Below, in pieces: positions 1 to 6,891 of a DNA stretch of 8,189 nucleotides. The position numbers were made by a program, and so were the translations under genes. The notes below the pieces were generated by a model. That model made no database searches and was not told where the DNA came from. It saw only the letters and a program-made list of their open reading frames with translations. Source of the stretch: Maribacter sp. (GTDB taxonomy: Bacteria; Bacteroidota; Bacteroidia; Flavobacteriales; Flavobacteriaceae); assembly GCA_013001935.1 (NCBI GenBank), contig JABDKZ010000016.1, forward strand, positions 1 to 8,189. The letters are read 5' to 3'. Positions within the stretch are counted from its first letter, which is position 1. The number at the start of each line of letters is the position of its first letter.

Positions 1-1037
1 GTCTTATCAATATCGAAAATTTGATTTAGGAGGCCGAAGGCGCTTTCCAATCCGATTGTGCCATAGGTCGCATTATCAAATTCAACACGTTTAAGCTCTA
101 TATTCAGTGGAATATGGTCTGTTGTGACAAAATCAATTATACCTTCACTCAGCCCCCTTCTTAGCGCGTTTATGTCTTTCTTGGTTCGTAGAGGTGGCAT
201 TACCTTATAGGCGGTATCAAACTCTTCCAATACCTCATCAGTAAAGTATAAATTGTGCATGGCCACACTACAGCTGACATCCAATCCCTTTTTCTTGGCA
301 TTGGCAATGAGCCTTACTGAATTTGATGTGGATATTGTAGGTATATGTAACTTTCCTCCGGTATATTCCAAAATAAAAAGATCACGAACAATTTGGAGTT
401 CCTCAGCCAGGGCAGGAATACCTTTTAACCCTAACCTCGTTGATACTGTACCTTCATTTACAATTCCTTTCCCCATGATCTTTTTATCTATAGGCTGGGA
501 GTAAACGAGTCCGTCAAAGTTTTGAACATATTGTAAGGCAATCTTCAATAAGTTGGAGTTCGTTATTGGCGATTTAAAGTCATAATACCCAACGGCACCT
601 GCATTACCCATATCGTATAACTCTGCAAGATCCTCGCCTTGAGCACCAACGGTCAAAGTTCCGAGCGGATAAAGATTAGTGGCATTACCTCTAGATGCAT
701 TCTTAAGAAAAACGATATCGGAACTACTGTCTACAACCGGGTATGTATTTGGATTTAATACCACATCGGTAAAACCACTCTTTGCGGCTGTACTTAGACC
801 GTTCATAATGGTTTCCCGCTCTTCATAACCAGGTTCGCCGAAACACACACTGCTATCAAACCATCCTAGGGAAACATGTAAATTTTTAAGGTCTACAATC
901 TTTGTTGTCCTGGGTGCATTGATCTTGGCTGCAATTTGCTCAACGACGCCATTTTTTATAAGAATGTCCCTTTTTTTCAAATGCAAATCTTTGTTCAGGG
1001 CACTTATAATTTTAGCAGATCTTAGAAGTATGTTCAT
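1..1037 (-). CDS. Dihydroorotase-like amidohydrolase, probably inactive as PyrC (3' end outside window)
   Basis: My translation from ATG at 1037 gives 345 codons without a stop, running off the left edge; dihydroorotases are usually about 420-450 residues, so the C-terminal fifth is missing. The fold is recognisable: an N-terminal beta segment (about 1-55), then GEPGYEERE (67-75), SGFTDVVLNPNT (87-98), PPLRTKKD (281-288), GIIDFVTTDH (299-308) and GTIGLESAFG (326-335), all aligning with class I dihydroorotase, the third step of pyrimidine synthesis. The catalytic set is badly eroded. The usual DxHVHxREPG reads D61-S-S-V-C-F-G-E-P-G, so both metal-binding histidines and the substrate arginine are gone. 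The histidine in HxxHVST is Thr (KLHIPTIST, 229-237). The TPHH motif reads AMHN (259-262). Only D61 and D307-H308 survive. It follows the BatA/VWA gene by 33 bases, probably in one transcript. It is best called a dihydroorotase homologue; a different amidohydrolase activity or a non-catalytic role is possible. Confidence 0.9.
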   Translation of the reverse strand, partial: MNILLRSAKIISALNKDLHLKKRDILIKNGVVEQIAAKINAPRTTKIVDLKNLHVSLGWFDSSVCFGEPGYEERETIMNGLSTAAKSGFTDVVLNPNTYPVVDSSSDIVFLKNASRGNATNLYPLGTLTVGAQGEDLAELYDMGNAGAVGYYDFKSPITNSNLLKIALQYVQNFDGLVYSQPIDKKIMGKGIVNEGTVSTRLGLKGIPALAEELQIVRDLFILEYTGGKLHIPTISTSNSVRLIANAKKKGLDVSCSVAMHNLYFTDEVLEEFDTAYKVMPPLRTKKDINALRRGLSEGIIDFVTTDHIPLNIELKRVEFDNATYGTIGLESAFGLLNQIFDIDK

Positions 1038-1070
1038 TTGCGTAAGGTTAATCTTTTTTGTTTTATTTAA

Positions 1071-2990
1071 TCAATTTAAATACTTGATGATGAGCACTTC
1101 CATTAAGATAAACAGCACTGCTAAAATAACAAACCATTTCCAAAGCTCGGTTACGCTATTATCGTTTTCCAAGTCTTGAAATAAGGCTGCTATTGAACTT
1201 TGCTGACTTTCCGAAGCGATATCGTTGATATCCATAAATTGCAAATCACTTTCATTTCTGGGATAGTTGAAACTTATTTTTTTGATACTATTTCCGTTTT
1301 CCAAAATATCATAAATACCATCTTCAAAAGGATTTTCATTGAATGTCAGTGATACCTTGTTCGCATGGGAACGCTGTTGGGGAATAAAATCAAGACCGTC
1401 TTTTGAAACCCTTAAAATATGATCCTTAGCGATTTTTTGGGCAATATCCATTCGTATCTGCCCTCCCATGGTATGGTATAGGCCTGGGCGTTTTAGACTA
1501 TTCACCCCCATTTTGTAAAATGTAGGTACAATAAGCGGGGATTGCTTAAAATTTGAATTCTGATTGGCTATAGATGCTGTAAACAAGTAAATGCCTTTTG
1601 TGCCCAATAAGAAAGATTCGCCATTCTGATACCCTAGGATTTTTGAAGCTTTGGAATTTGTCTTAAAGAATTCAGCGACCTGCGGGTAATCAAAGTTGTC
1701 TATGTTTTTTTCAAAAACATTATCATAGAGGGGATGCGAAAATGTGATTTGTGTAATTTTTGTTTCGGCGCTGACTTTTTCCATTAAAGCACCTAATGAA
1801 AATCTGGATAGCAATGTGCTGTACTCATTGATGTCGATATTATTAGAAGGTATAATTACCAAATTACCACCATTTGATACAAAGGATGAAATGCTTGCCA
1901 TTAGCGAAGTAGTAATTTTCTCCAACTCATTAAGAATGATCAGGTTCTGTGATTCTATATCCCTAAAGTTTAAGTTTTTCAATGAAAATGAAGTGAATAA
2001 AAATTCATTCTCGGGATATATGCGTCTCAAGTATTCTGAAGAAGCCTCACCGATTACCAATACATTTGGCCTTTCAATTTCATTGATGTTAAAAAATAAA
2101 TGATTGTCATAAGTGATGCCAGAATCAGAGATTATGACCTGGCCATTCACCACATCATTTGCCGAAAGTGTAAAAGTTACTTTTCCTTTGTCGTCTTCGA
2201 AAACTGCAGAAGTTTTCGCAATTAATTTGTCATCATCATATAATGAAACGGGAATGCTCTGAATCTCGTTCGTAGCAGAAAGTGAGGCTGTTAACTCGAT
2301 ATTTTCGGTACCGTTCTTACTTACATAAATACTATCAATAGACACATTTTCCAAGTTCATTGCCGATAACTTCACTACATGTTTTTGAACCTTGCCTATG
2401 GCGTCCTTATTGCCAGATGCTAACCTTTTTTGAAAATCAGAAACAATAATCAGATTTTTTATTGCATTTGTATTTTTTGAAAAGAAGTTATTTGCTTTTA
2501 GCTGTATTTCATCAAGATTCAGTTGATCGGGGGTAGGCACAATCGTGAGCAGGTCGTTCTGTATGTCCTTTAATTCAATATTTCTAAATTCCGAATTATT
2601 GGTAAAAAGATTGAATTTTTCTCCTTCTGGGACTGCCTTAATAAGTTCTTGGATGGCTTTATCAAGTAAAGATCCTTGATCGGATTTAGCCTGCATACTA
2701 AACGAGTTGTCCAGATAAATAACAGTTTCTTTCTCTTGCAAAGCACTCTTTTTTGCAAAGAAGGGTTGCGTAAAGGCAATAATTACAGCGGCAAATACCA
2801 TTAACCTTGTAAACAAGAGTAACCATTTTTTTAACGTATTGCTCTTGCGTGATTCCGAAACTACTTTTTGCAACAACTTAACGTTGGTAAAAGGCGTTTT
2901 TTTGAATCTACGAAGTCGAAAAAGATGAATGAATATAGGAATGAGTAGTAGAAATAGCGCCCAAAGAAGTTCTGGATATTTAAACTGCAT
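1071..2990 (-). CDS. BatA-domain / von Willebrand factor A membrane protein
   Basis: This 639-residue protein starts with a BatA-type N-terminal hairpin: helices at about 8-24 and 56-78, joined by a basic loop (RLRRFKK at 25-31). By the positive-inside rule the loop is cytoplasmic and the following domain periplasmic. A VWA-like domain follows (about 88-205), with the MIDAS triad DNSFS at 94-98 and a likely third metal ligand in IIVSDFQ (181-187). The central part resembles a beta-sandwich, followed by a glutamine-amidotransferase-like fold (ERPNVLVIGEAS, then SNGGNLVIIP). The C-terminus has a third helix (about 617-636) and a very short tail. Bat proteins were named for Bacteroides aerotolerance; they usually sit in a moxR-batABCDE cluster, but none of those partners is visible here. 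This longer type stands between a glycosyltransferase and a dihydroorotase homologue. Family assignment is firm; the cellular role is unknown. ATG at 2990 is chosen because the BatA motif begins immediately. Confidence 0.93.
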   Translation of the reverse strand: MQFKYPELLWALFLLLIPIFIHLFRLRRFKKTPFTNVKLLQKVVSESRKSNTLKKWLLLFTRLMVFAAVIIAFTQPFFAKKSALQEKETVIYLDNSFSMQAKSDQGSLLDKAIQELIKAVPEGEKFNLFTNNSEFRNIELKDIQNDLLTIVPTPDQLNLDEIQLKANNFFSKNTNAIKNLIIVSDFQKRLASGNKDAIGKVQKHVVKLSAMNLENVSIDSIYVSKNGTENIELTASLSATNEIQSIPVSLYDDDKLIAKTSAVFEDDKGKVTFTLSANDVVNGQVIISDSGITYDNHLFFNINEIERPNVLVIGEASSEYLRRIYPENEFLFTSFSLKNLNFRDIESQNLIILNELEKITTSLMASISSFVSNGGNLVIIPSNNIDINEYSTLLSRFSLGALMEKVSAETKITQITFSHPLYDNVFEKNIDNFDYPQVAEFFKTNSKASKILGYQNGESFLLGTKGIYLFTASIANQNSNFKQSPLIVPTFYKMGVNSLKRPGLYHTMGGQIRMDIAQKIAKDHILRVSKDGLDFIPQQRSHANKVSLTFNENPFEDGIYDILENGNSIKKISFNYPRNESDLQFMDINDIASESQQSSIAALFQDLENDNSVTELWKWFVILAVLFILMEVLIIKYLN

Positions 2991-3007
2991 TCTTGAATTT
3001 GATTTGG

Positions 3008-3040
3008 CAAATATATGAAGTATTCAGGATAAGTTAACAA
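3008..3040 (-). promoter_or_regulatory. Candidate Bacteroidota promoter for the BatA gene
   Basis: On the minus strand, TTG at 3040-3038 is followed after 22 bases by TATATTTG at 3015-3008, an exact match to the TAnnTTTG -7 element of Bacteroidota housekeeping sigma factor promoters. It lies in the 65-base gap after the glycosyltransferase stop and 17 bases before the BatA start, implying a very short leader. The spacing is near the upper end of the usual range and the -33 element is minimal, so this is only a candidate. Confidence 0.4.
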
Positions 3041-3055
3041 TATTGATATAGAATT

Positions 3056-4066
3056 TCAACAAAAGAAAAAATAGTCTTCCATTGGAAGTTTTTTAATCCC
3101 ATCAAAGAATCTTTTAATCGCTACCTGTTCTTTTTCATTGGCCACGGTGATGATATTTTGTGGATTGGCTATCTCGTTTAAAATGCCAAAGTGGTGTAGT
3201 TTTTTACCGTAGATGTCTTTTCCGATTTTATTGGGATTATCGCAGATCCAAATAAAATCCTGTTTTCTATCCACTAAGTTTCTAGCAATGGTCTTACCTT
3301 TATTTCCCGCGCCCCAAATAACCAAGGGCCTACTGGGCTCATATTCCAATTTCAGGAAATAATGTATTTTAATTTCTAAAAAATAGTTGGCCGCATAGTG
3401 CTCACTGGTCCTAGAGGTTCGTGTATCGTAGTCCCGCCAAAAGTGCAGTGTTTTATTGCATGGAATGCATTTCAATTTGTTTTCGTAAAAGCGAAAAGTC
3501 AAATCATAATCTTCTGGATATCGATCAGATTCAAAGGCGCCACAGCGATCCATATCATTTTTGAAAACCATCCAGCAAGGGGAAGGGATAACGCATTCTT
3601 TATAAATCTCAGAGTAATTGGCTCCTTTTTCAATAAGGAGGTTTAACCAATTTTCATAACGCTCGTAACCATTGCTGATGCCCCTGTCAGAAAAGTATTT
3701 TACCTTCCCTATGGCCACGTGCTTTTCACCATGTCTTAGAAGTAAATTTACCATGGTACTTATTTTCTCTGGTACCATAATATCATCTGAGTCCATCCTA
3801 GTAATCAAGTCACCTTGACAATGTTCGTAGGCCTTACGCAGTGCATTAATGATACCTTGACCTGAATTCTTTATTACGTTGATCCGTGAATCATTTAGGG
3901 CGTATTGGGAAACAATCTCCCAACTTGAATCCGAGGATGAATCATCAACAGCCCAAACCTCCCAATGCTGATAAGTTTGCTCAAGTATGGAACGCAGACA
4001 ATCCGGAAGGTAGTCCTCTGTATTTTTAAAGGGAATAAGTATGCTGACCAGGGGCTTTTCCATCAT
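3056..4066 (-). CDS. Family 2 glycosyltransferase with C-terminal Rossmann-like domain
   Basis: This 336-residue protein has a GT-A fold at residues 5-235. LVSILIPFKN (6-15) opens the fold, AVDDSSSD (39-46) is the nucleotide-sugar aspartate region, and MDSDD (91-95) contains the metal-binding DxD. PEDYDL (184-189) looks like the ED acid/base region and HFWRDYDTRTSRTS (208-221) a conserved acceptor-side motif. It should transfer a sugar from a nucleotide donor on the cytoplasmic side, for a surface polysaccharide or glycoprotein; donor and acceptor cannot be told. Residues 246-336 add a separate domain starting PLVIWGAGNKGKT (247-259), with a GxGxxG-like loop and DNPNKIGKDIYGKKL (276-290). It resembles nucleotide-binding modules of sugar-processing enzymes. 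There is no signal peptide or membrane helix. Two ATGs stand side by side (4066 and 4063) and either could be used. The gene is divergent from the lipoprotein gene and 65 bases upstream of the BatA gene. Confidence 0.93.
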   Translation of the reverse strand: MMEKPLVSILIPFKNTEDYLPDCLRSILEQTYQHWEVWAVDDSSSDSSWEIVSQYALNDSRINVIKNSGQGIINALRKAYEHCQGDLITRMDSDDIMVPEKISTMVNLLLRHGEKHVAIGKVKYFSDRGISNGYERYENWLNLLIEKGANYSEIYKECVIPSPCWMVFKNDMDRCGAFESDRYPEDYDLTFRFYENKLKCIPCNKTLHFWRDYDTRTSRTSEHYAANYFLEIKIHYFLKLEYEPSRPLVIWGAGNKGKTIARNLVDRKQDFIWICDNPNKIGKDIYGKKLHHFGILNEIANPQNIITVANEKEQVAIKRFFDGIKKLPMEDYFFFC

Positions 4067-4172
4067 GGTAATTTACGTATAAAAATGAAGATGTATCCTT
4101 AAATGCCTTAAGATAGAATCCTTATGTATTAATTGTAGTCTCCAATTTGTTTTTGGGTGGCTTGTAATAAAT

Positions 4173-4203
4173 TTTGGATTAATACACGAATGCCATACTT
4201 TTA
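4173..4203 (+). promoter_or_regulatory. Candidate Bacteroidota promoter for the lipoprotein gene
   Basis: TTTG at 4173-4176, a 19-base spacer, then TACTTTTA at 4196-4203 match the Bacteroidota TTTG-N19-TAnnTTTG pattern except for the last base. The -7 element ends 21 bases before the lipoprotein ATG, giving a short leader. It lies in the 158-base gap between divergent genes. I see no clear counterpart for the glycosyltransferase on the other strand. Confidence 0.45.
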
Positions 4204-4224
4204 TGAATATTAAAAAAACGAGCT

Positions 4225-4695
4225 ATGAACACAACAAGGTATATTTTATTGATTTTCAGTTTTATTTTGGTCATTGGAGCTTGCTCAAATGATGATGAGG
4301 GCGATTCTGTAGACGAAATCGCTTTGGCATCAGGTAATTATGCGCTGATTGAATTGAATATTAACCCACCACAGGACATAAACAACGATGGGAATACTAC
4401 CTCAAATGTATTGACAGAATTACCTTGTGTCACGGGAAATTTAAACTTAAGAAGTGATGGTAATTGGATTTGGACGCTTACTGAGACCAGTGTCACCAGT
4501 ATTACTGGAGGTGCTTTCTTTTTGTCTTGCACCTCTGATATAACGACAAGATCTGGATCCTGGACTATAAGTGGTAATCAAGTCACCCTTTATGATGGCG
4601 CTTCAAACTTTAATTTCACAAAAGATGCAGATCAACTTACAATTATCGAAGGCGACGATCTTCCGGGCTTTGATAGTATGGTCTTTGAGCGATAG
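4225..4695 (+). CDS. Small lipocalin-like lipoprotein, probably surface-exposed
   Basis: This 156-residue protein begins with a type II signal peptide: R5, a hydrophobic stretch at 6-17 and the lipobox IGAC with lipidated Cys20. The residues after the cysteine, SNDDEGD (21-27), are acidic, as in the lipoprotein export signal that sends Bacteroidota lipoproteins to the cell surface. The mature part is short, rich in beta-strand patterns and has GSWTISGNQVTLYDG (111-125), a strand-turn-strand pattern common in lipocalin-like proteins of this phylum. DINNDG (51-56) resembles the start of a calcium-binding EF-hand-type loop. Two further cysteines, C68 and C102, could form a disulfide. No enzyme motif is present and no ligand can be suggested. 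It is a single gene with its own promoter candidate and terminator. The lipoprotein call is firm; the lipocalin-like assignment is moderate. Confidence 0.88.
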   Translation: MNTTRYILLIFSFILVIGACSNDDEGDSVDEIALASGNYALIELNINPPQDINNDGNTTSNVLTELPCVTGNLNLRSDGNWIWTLTETSVTSITGGAFFLSCTSDITTRSGSWTISGNQVTLYDGASNFNFTKDADQLTIIEGDDLPGFDSMVFER

Positions 4696-4729
4696 TATTT
4701 GAAAATGATTTGAAGATAGTATTTGAAAA
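4691..4729 (+). repeat. Short tandem duplication (24-bp period) at the lipoprotein stop codon
   Basis: The 15-base string GATAGTATTTGAAAA occurs at 4691-4705 and again at 4715-4729, offset by 24 bases. The first copy carries the last base-pair context and TAG stop of the lipoprotein gene; the second runs into the left arm of the terminator. It looks like a slippage-type duplication of the 3' end. Confidence 0.8.
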
Positions 4730-4757
4730 CCCTGTGACTCTATTGTCGGGGTTTTTT
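4726..4757 (+). terminator. Rho-independent terminator after the lipoprotein gene
   Basis: AAAACCC (4726-4732) can pair with GGGTTTT (4749-4755), and an inner GAC/GTC pair (4736-4738 with 4745-4747) shortens the loop. The hairpin ends in a run of six T (4752-4757). It sits 31 bases after the lipoprotein stop, with no other gene nearby on this strand before 4987. Confidence 0.65.
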
Positions 4758-4955
4758 GAGTTAAGGAAGACTGCTTACAATGCCTCTTTTTCATAGACCA
4801 TAACAAAGCTGTAAAGTCATTTTAAATGCAATGAATACCTATTCAAGAGCAACTTGATTTTAGAATTCCAATGACACTATTTTTTGTATGTATTTAGCTG
4901 ATGTTACCATAAATACAATCAATGTTATTGCTTAATTATTTTTAAGTTTAAAATC

Positions 4956-4963
4956 TATATTTA
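4956..4963 (+). promoter_or_regulatory. Possible -7 element for the 75-residue protein / DUF2237 pair
   Basis: TATATTTA differs from TAnnTTTG only in the last base and ends 23 bases before the ATG at 4987. The nearest TTG upstream (4928-4930) is 25 bases away, longer than usual, so support is weak. Nothing else recognisable lies in the 229-base stretch between the terminator and this gene. Confidence 0.25.
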
Positions 4964-4986
4964 GTGGAAAATATATAAAATTGTAT

Positions 4987-5214
4987 ATGGACATTTTACA
5001 CCAAGCAGCAGCATTCGAAAACACGAAACTAAGTCATATGTCTACAAGTGATAGGGTAGTGGCCTCAAGGGAGGCTAAGCGACTTGTTCTGGCAATCAAT
5101 GAAATTTATAAAAAGACAAAAGATGCCGAATTAATGGAAATCATGAAACGATTGACCGTTAAAAAGAAAAGGATTGAAGTTAGATTGAAAGGCAGGCCAG
5201 ATTCAGGAATTTAA
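4987..5214 (+). CDS. Conserved-looking small basic protein of unknown function (75 aa)
   Basis: I do not recognise a named family. The frame is open from a TTG at 4981, but ATG at 4987 is the more likely start and gives 75 residues. The product has no cysteine, no signal peptide and no membrane helix. It reads as helical: REAKRLVLAINEIYKKT (28-44) is an amphipathic stretch, and the tail MKRLTVKKKRIEVRLKGRP (53-71) is strongly basic, so contact with nucleic acid or an acidic partner is conceivable but unproven. Its stop is 8 bases before the DUF2237 start, so the two are almost certainly co-transcribed. Coding character is supported by the tight spacing and by a periodic helical pattern rather than by homology. 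Confidence 0.75.
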   Translation: MDILHQAAAFENTKLSHMSTSDRVVASREAKRLVLAINEIYKKTKDAELMEIMKRLTVKKKRIEVRLKGRPDSGI

Positions 5215-5222
5215 GTGTATAA

Positions 5223-5594
5223 ATGGCAACAGCGTTAAATGTTTTAGGATCCCCATTGCAGCTATGCTGTAAGAATCCCGCAACTGGCTATTTTAGGGAT
5301 GGATTTTGTCGCACAATTCAAGAGGATTACGGTACGCATGTGGTATGTGCTATTGTGACGAAAGAATTTTTGGATTATACCAAGTCCCGTGGTAATGATC
5401 TTTCAACTCCAATACCCCATTGGAAATTCCCAGGTCTAGTTCCTGGCTCAAAATGGTGTTTATGCATTTCAAGGTGGTTGGAAGCCGAACAAGCCGGTGT
5501 CGCCCCCTTAGTGGTACTTGAAGCAACACATGAAAGTGCATTACAGTATGCTTCTTTAGCACTTTTGGAGAAATATCGAATCTCAGCCTATTAA
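5223..5594 (+). CDS. DUF2237 family protein
   Basis: This 123-residue protein matches the DUF2237 family over its whole usual length. Recognisable family blocks are NVLGSPLQLCC (6-16), TGYFRDGFC (21-29), YGTHVVCAIVT (36-46), FLDYTKSRGNDLSTPIP (49-65), FPGLVPGSKWCLC (69-81), RWLEAEQAGVAP (84-95) and LEATHESAL (99-107). Five cysteines and several histidines (C15, C16, C29, C79, C81; H39, H103) fall in these blocks and could bind a metal, although no activity is established for the family that I know of. There is no signal peptide, so it is probably cytoplasmic. It is the second gene after the small basic protein and converges on the FAD oxidoreductase with only 12 bases between the stops. Confidence 0.93.
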   Translation: MATALNVLGSPLQLCCKNPATGYFRDGFCRTIQEDYGTHVVCAIVTKEFLDYTKSRGNDLSTPIPHWKFPGLVPGSKWCLCISRWLEAEQAGVAPLVVLEATHESALQYASLALLEKYRISAY

Positions 5595-5600
5595 GGGATT

Positions 5601-5647
5601 TGGCCTCTAATTACTTCCTGTTAAAGTTTCACTATTAATAGAGGCCA
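5601..5647. terminator. Stem-loop at the convergent gene ends, possible bidirectional terminator
   Basis: TGGCCTCTA (5601-5609) is the exact reverse complement of TAGAGGCCA (5639-5647). With one bulged A the pairing may extend by TTA/TAA, leaving a loop of about 23-29 bases. It lies 6 bases after the DUF2237 stop and covers the last codons of the FAD oxidoreductase. There is no clear T tract on either side, so termination is an inference from position and GC-rich stem. Confidence 0.4.
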
Positions 5648-6872
5648 TAACACTTTCCGCTGTCTTTTCCCCTGATAACATAGCAGCATTCAAAGAGCCA
5701 TTGAGCATCGTATCCCCAGCCAGGAAAACGGTAGAAGTTAATTTGGTTTCTGAAGGTTCTATTTCATTTTTTAAGTTGGAAAGTTGGGGAAGGGCTTTTT
5801 TTATAGGATAGTGTTTTAAAAATAGGCTGTCCTGAATATTAAAATGAATTTTTAATTCATCCGTTGTTTTTTGAATTAGTTCCTTTGGAGATAAACCATG
5901 TTTTTTTACAATCGTAACAGAAAGCAGCTCTTTCCCATTATTTAGTTGCCCAGAAAATGTAGTTGGGTAGAAAATATTGTTGATCAAGGCATTTTCATCG
6001 CTGACCAATCCTATCAAAGGTTGTGTTATCACTTTTTGGGATGTCAAGAAATAAAGGTTGTCACAGCTTTTCCATGTAACCTCTTGATTTTTAAGATTAG
6101 GCATTAAGGGATGGGCATCGGTCGCGATAATCGTGTAGTCGCTATCCAAAATAGTCTGGTTTTCAAGTACTATTTTCCTCTCTTTCACTTGTTGTACGGT
6201 AGTGTTAAAATGAAAGGTTGTATGATCTAATCTTGATTCCAGTTGTTCCGATATAGCCCCGATTCCTGTCGCTGGAAGAGCAGCCAGACCTTCCCCGAAC
6301 ATTTTGTAAACAAATTGGAACATTCTGATTGAAGTATCCAAATTTGGTTCAAGAAAAATACCACTAAAGAAAGGCTTGAAAAAACCTTGAATCACTTTTT
6401 CAGAGAATCCATAGTTTTGTAAAAAGGCCAAAGTTGATGTCTCGGTTTCATCAAAAATAGCCTCCAAAGACTTGCCTTGGAGTTCCCGGTTAAGCTGAAA
6501 GACTTTTATTTTGTCCCTTAAGCTTCCAACTTTACTGCTAAGTGAGGGGATTAAAAATGATGGGTCCCTTATTGGATCACCTATGGTAGTCCGATTTCCT
6601 TTGCTAAATAGTGCAGCACCTGGCTTAAAATAATTAAGCTTTAAGGATTTGTAATCCAGATATTTTTTTGCCATGGGGTAAGCTGTCAACAGTACCTGAA
6701 AGCCATGGTCAAGGCAATACCCATCAACAACATCTGTTTTTACACGCCCTCCAACGCTATCCGTTGCTTCCAGAACAATAGGATGGTAGCCTTTCTTTTC
6801 TAAGACATTTGCAGCGACAAGCCCACTGATGCCCGCTCCTATGATGTGGATTTTTAAACTGGAATTTTTCAA
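5607..6872 (-). CDS. FAD-dependent oxidoreductase (amine-oxidase / phytoene-desaturase-like)
   Basis: This protein of about 421 residues has the FAD-binding Rossmann signature at its N-terminus: IHIIGAGISGLVAANVLE (8-25, with G12, G14 and G17), the ribose-binding E35 and SVGGR (39-43). At the C-terminus, FLAGDTMLNGSLNAAMLSG (383-401) is the second FAD-contacting motif of the amine oxidase / protoporphyrinogen oxidase / phytoene desaturase superfamily. IIATDAHPLMP in the middle is the usual flavin-domain strand. The substrate is unknown; nothing singles out carotenoid, porphyrin or amine. No ATG exists in frame near the N-terminus: the frame is closed by TAG at 6899-6897, and TTG at 6872 is the best start, preceded by AAGG at 6879-6876 but only three bases away. 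The DoxX-like gene ends 19 bases upstream, so translational coupling is likely. The 3' end nearly touches the convergent DUF2237 gene. Confidence 0.9.
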   Translation of the reverse strand: MKNSSLKIHIIGAGISGLVAANVLEKKGYHPIVLEATDSVGGRVKTDVVDGYCLDHGFQVLLTAYPMAKKYLDYKSLKLNYFKPGAALFSKGNRTTIGDPIRDPSFLIPSLSSKVGSLRDKIKVFQLNRELQGKSLEAIFDETETSTLAFLQNYGFSEKVIQGFFKPFFSGIFLEPNLDTSIRMFQFVYKMFGEGLAALPATGIGAISEQLESRLDHTTFHFNTTVQQVKERKIVLENQTILDSDYTIIATDAHPLMPNLKNQEVTWKSCDNLYFLTSQKVITQPLIGLVSDENALINNIFYPTTFSGQLNNGKELLSVTIVKKHGLSPKELIQKTTDELKIHFNIQDSLFLKHYPIKKALPQLSNLKNEIEPSETKLTSTVFLAGDTMLNGSLNAAMLSGEKTAESVMASINSETLTGSN

Positions 6873-6891
6873 AAACCTTAAAATTATCAGG

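Noticed and set aside
253..504. Plus-strand open frame inside the dihydroorotase-like gene
   Set aside because: It is antisense to a strand with clear family motifs and has no recognisable protein features of its own; the same applies to 919-1179.
1744..2103. 119-codon plus-strand open frame opposite the BatA/VWA gene
   Set aside because: It is fully antisense to a well-supported gene; the translation shows no domain and no start signal.
2570..2779. 69-codon minus-strand frame inside the BatA/VWA gene
   Set aside because: It overlaps the MIDAS-coding region in another frame; the main frame has clear domain structure.
3398..3646. 82-codon plus-strand frame opposite the glycosyltransferase
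   Set aside because: It is antisense to conserved glycosyltransferase motifs and has no independent support.
4203..4292. 29-codon frame starting just before the lipoprotein
   Set aside because: It overlaps the signal peptide in another frame and its product looks random; the ATG lies within the candidate promoter/leader.
4603..4806. Minus-strand frame across the lipoprotein 3' end and terminator
   Set aside because: It runs through the hairpin terminator and the duplicated segment; no protein features or start signal.
4758..4980. Possible small RNA or CRISPR-like element in the AT-rich spacer
   Set aside because: No repeats at regular spacing, no stable hairpin and no recognisable RNA motif were seen.
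5350..5562. 70-codon minus-strand frame opposite DUF2237
   Set aside because: It is antisense to a clear DUF2237 gene; no features of its own.
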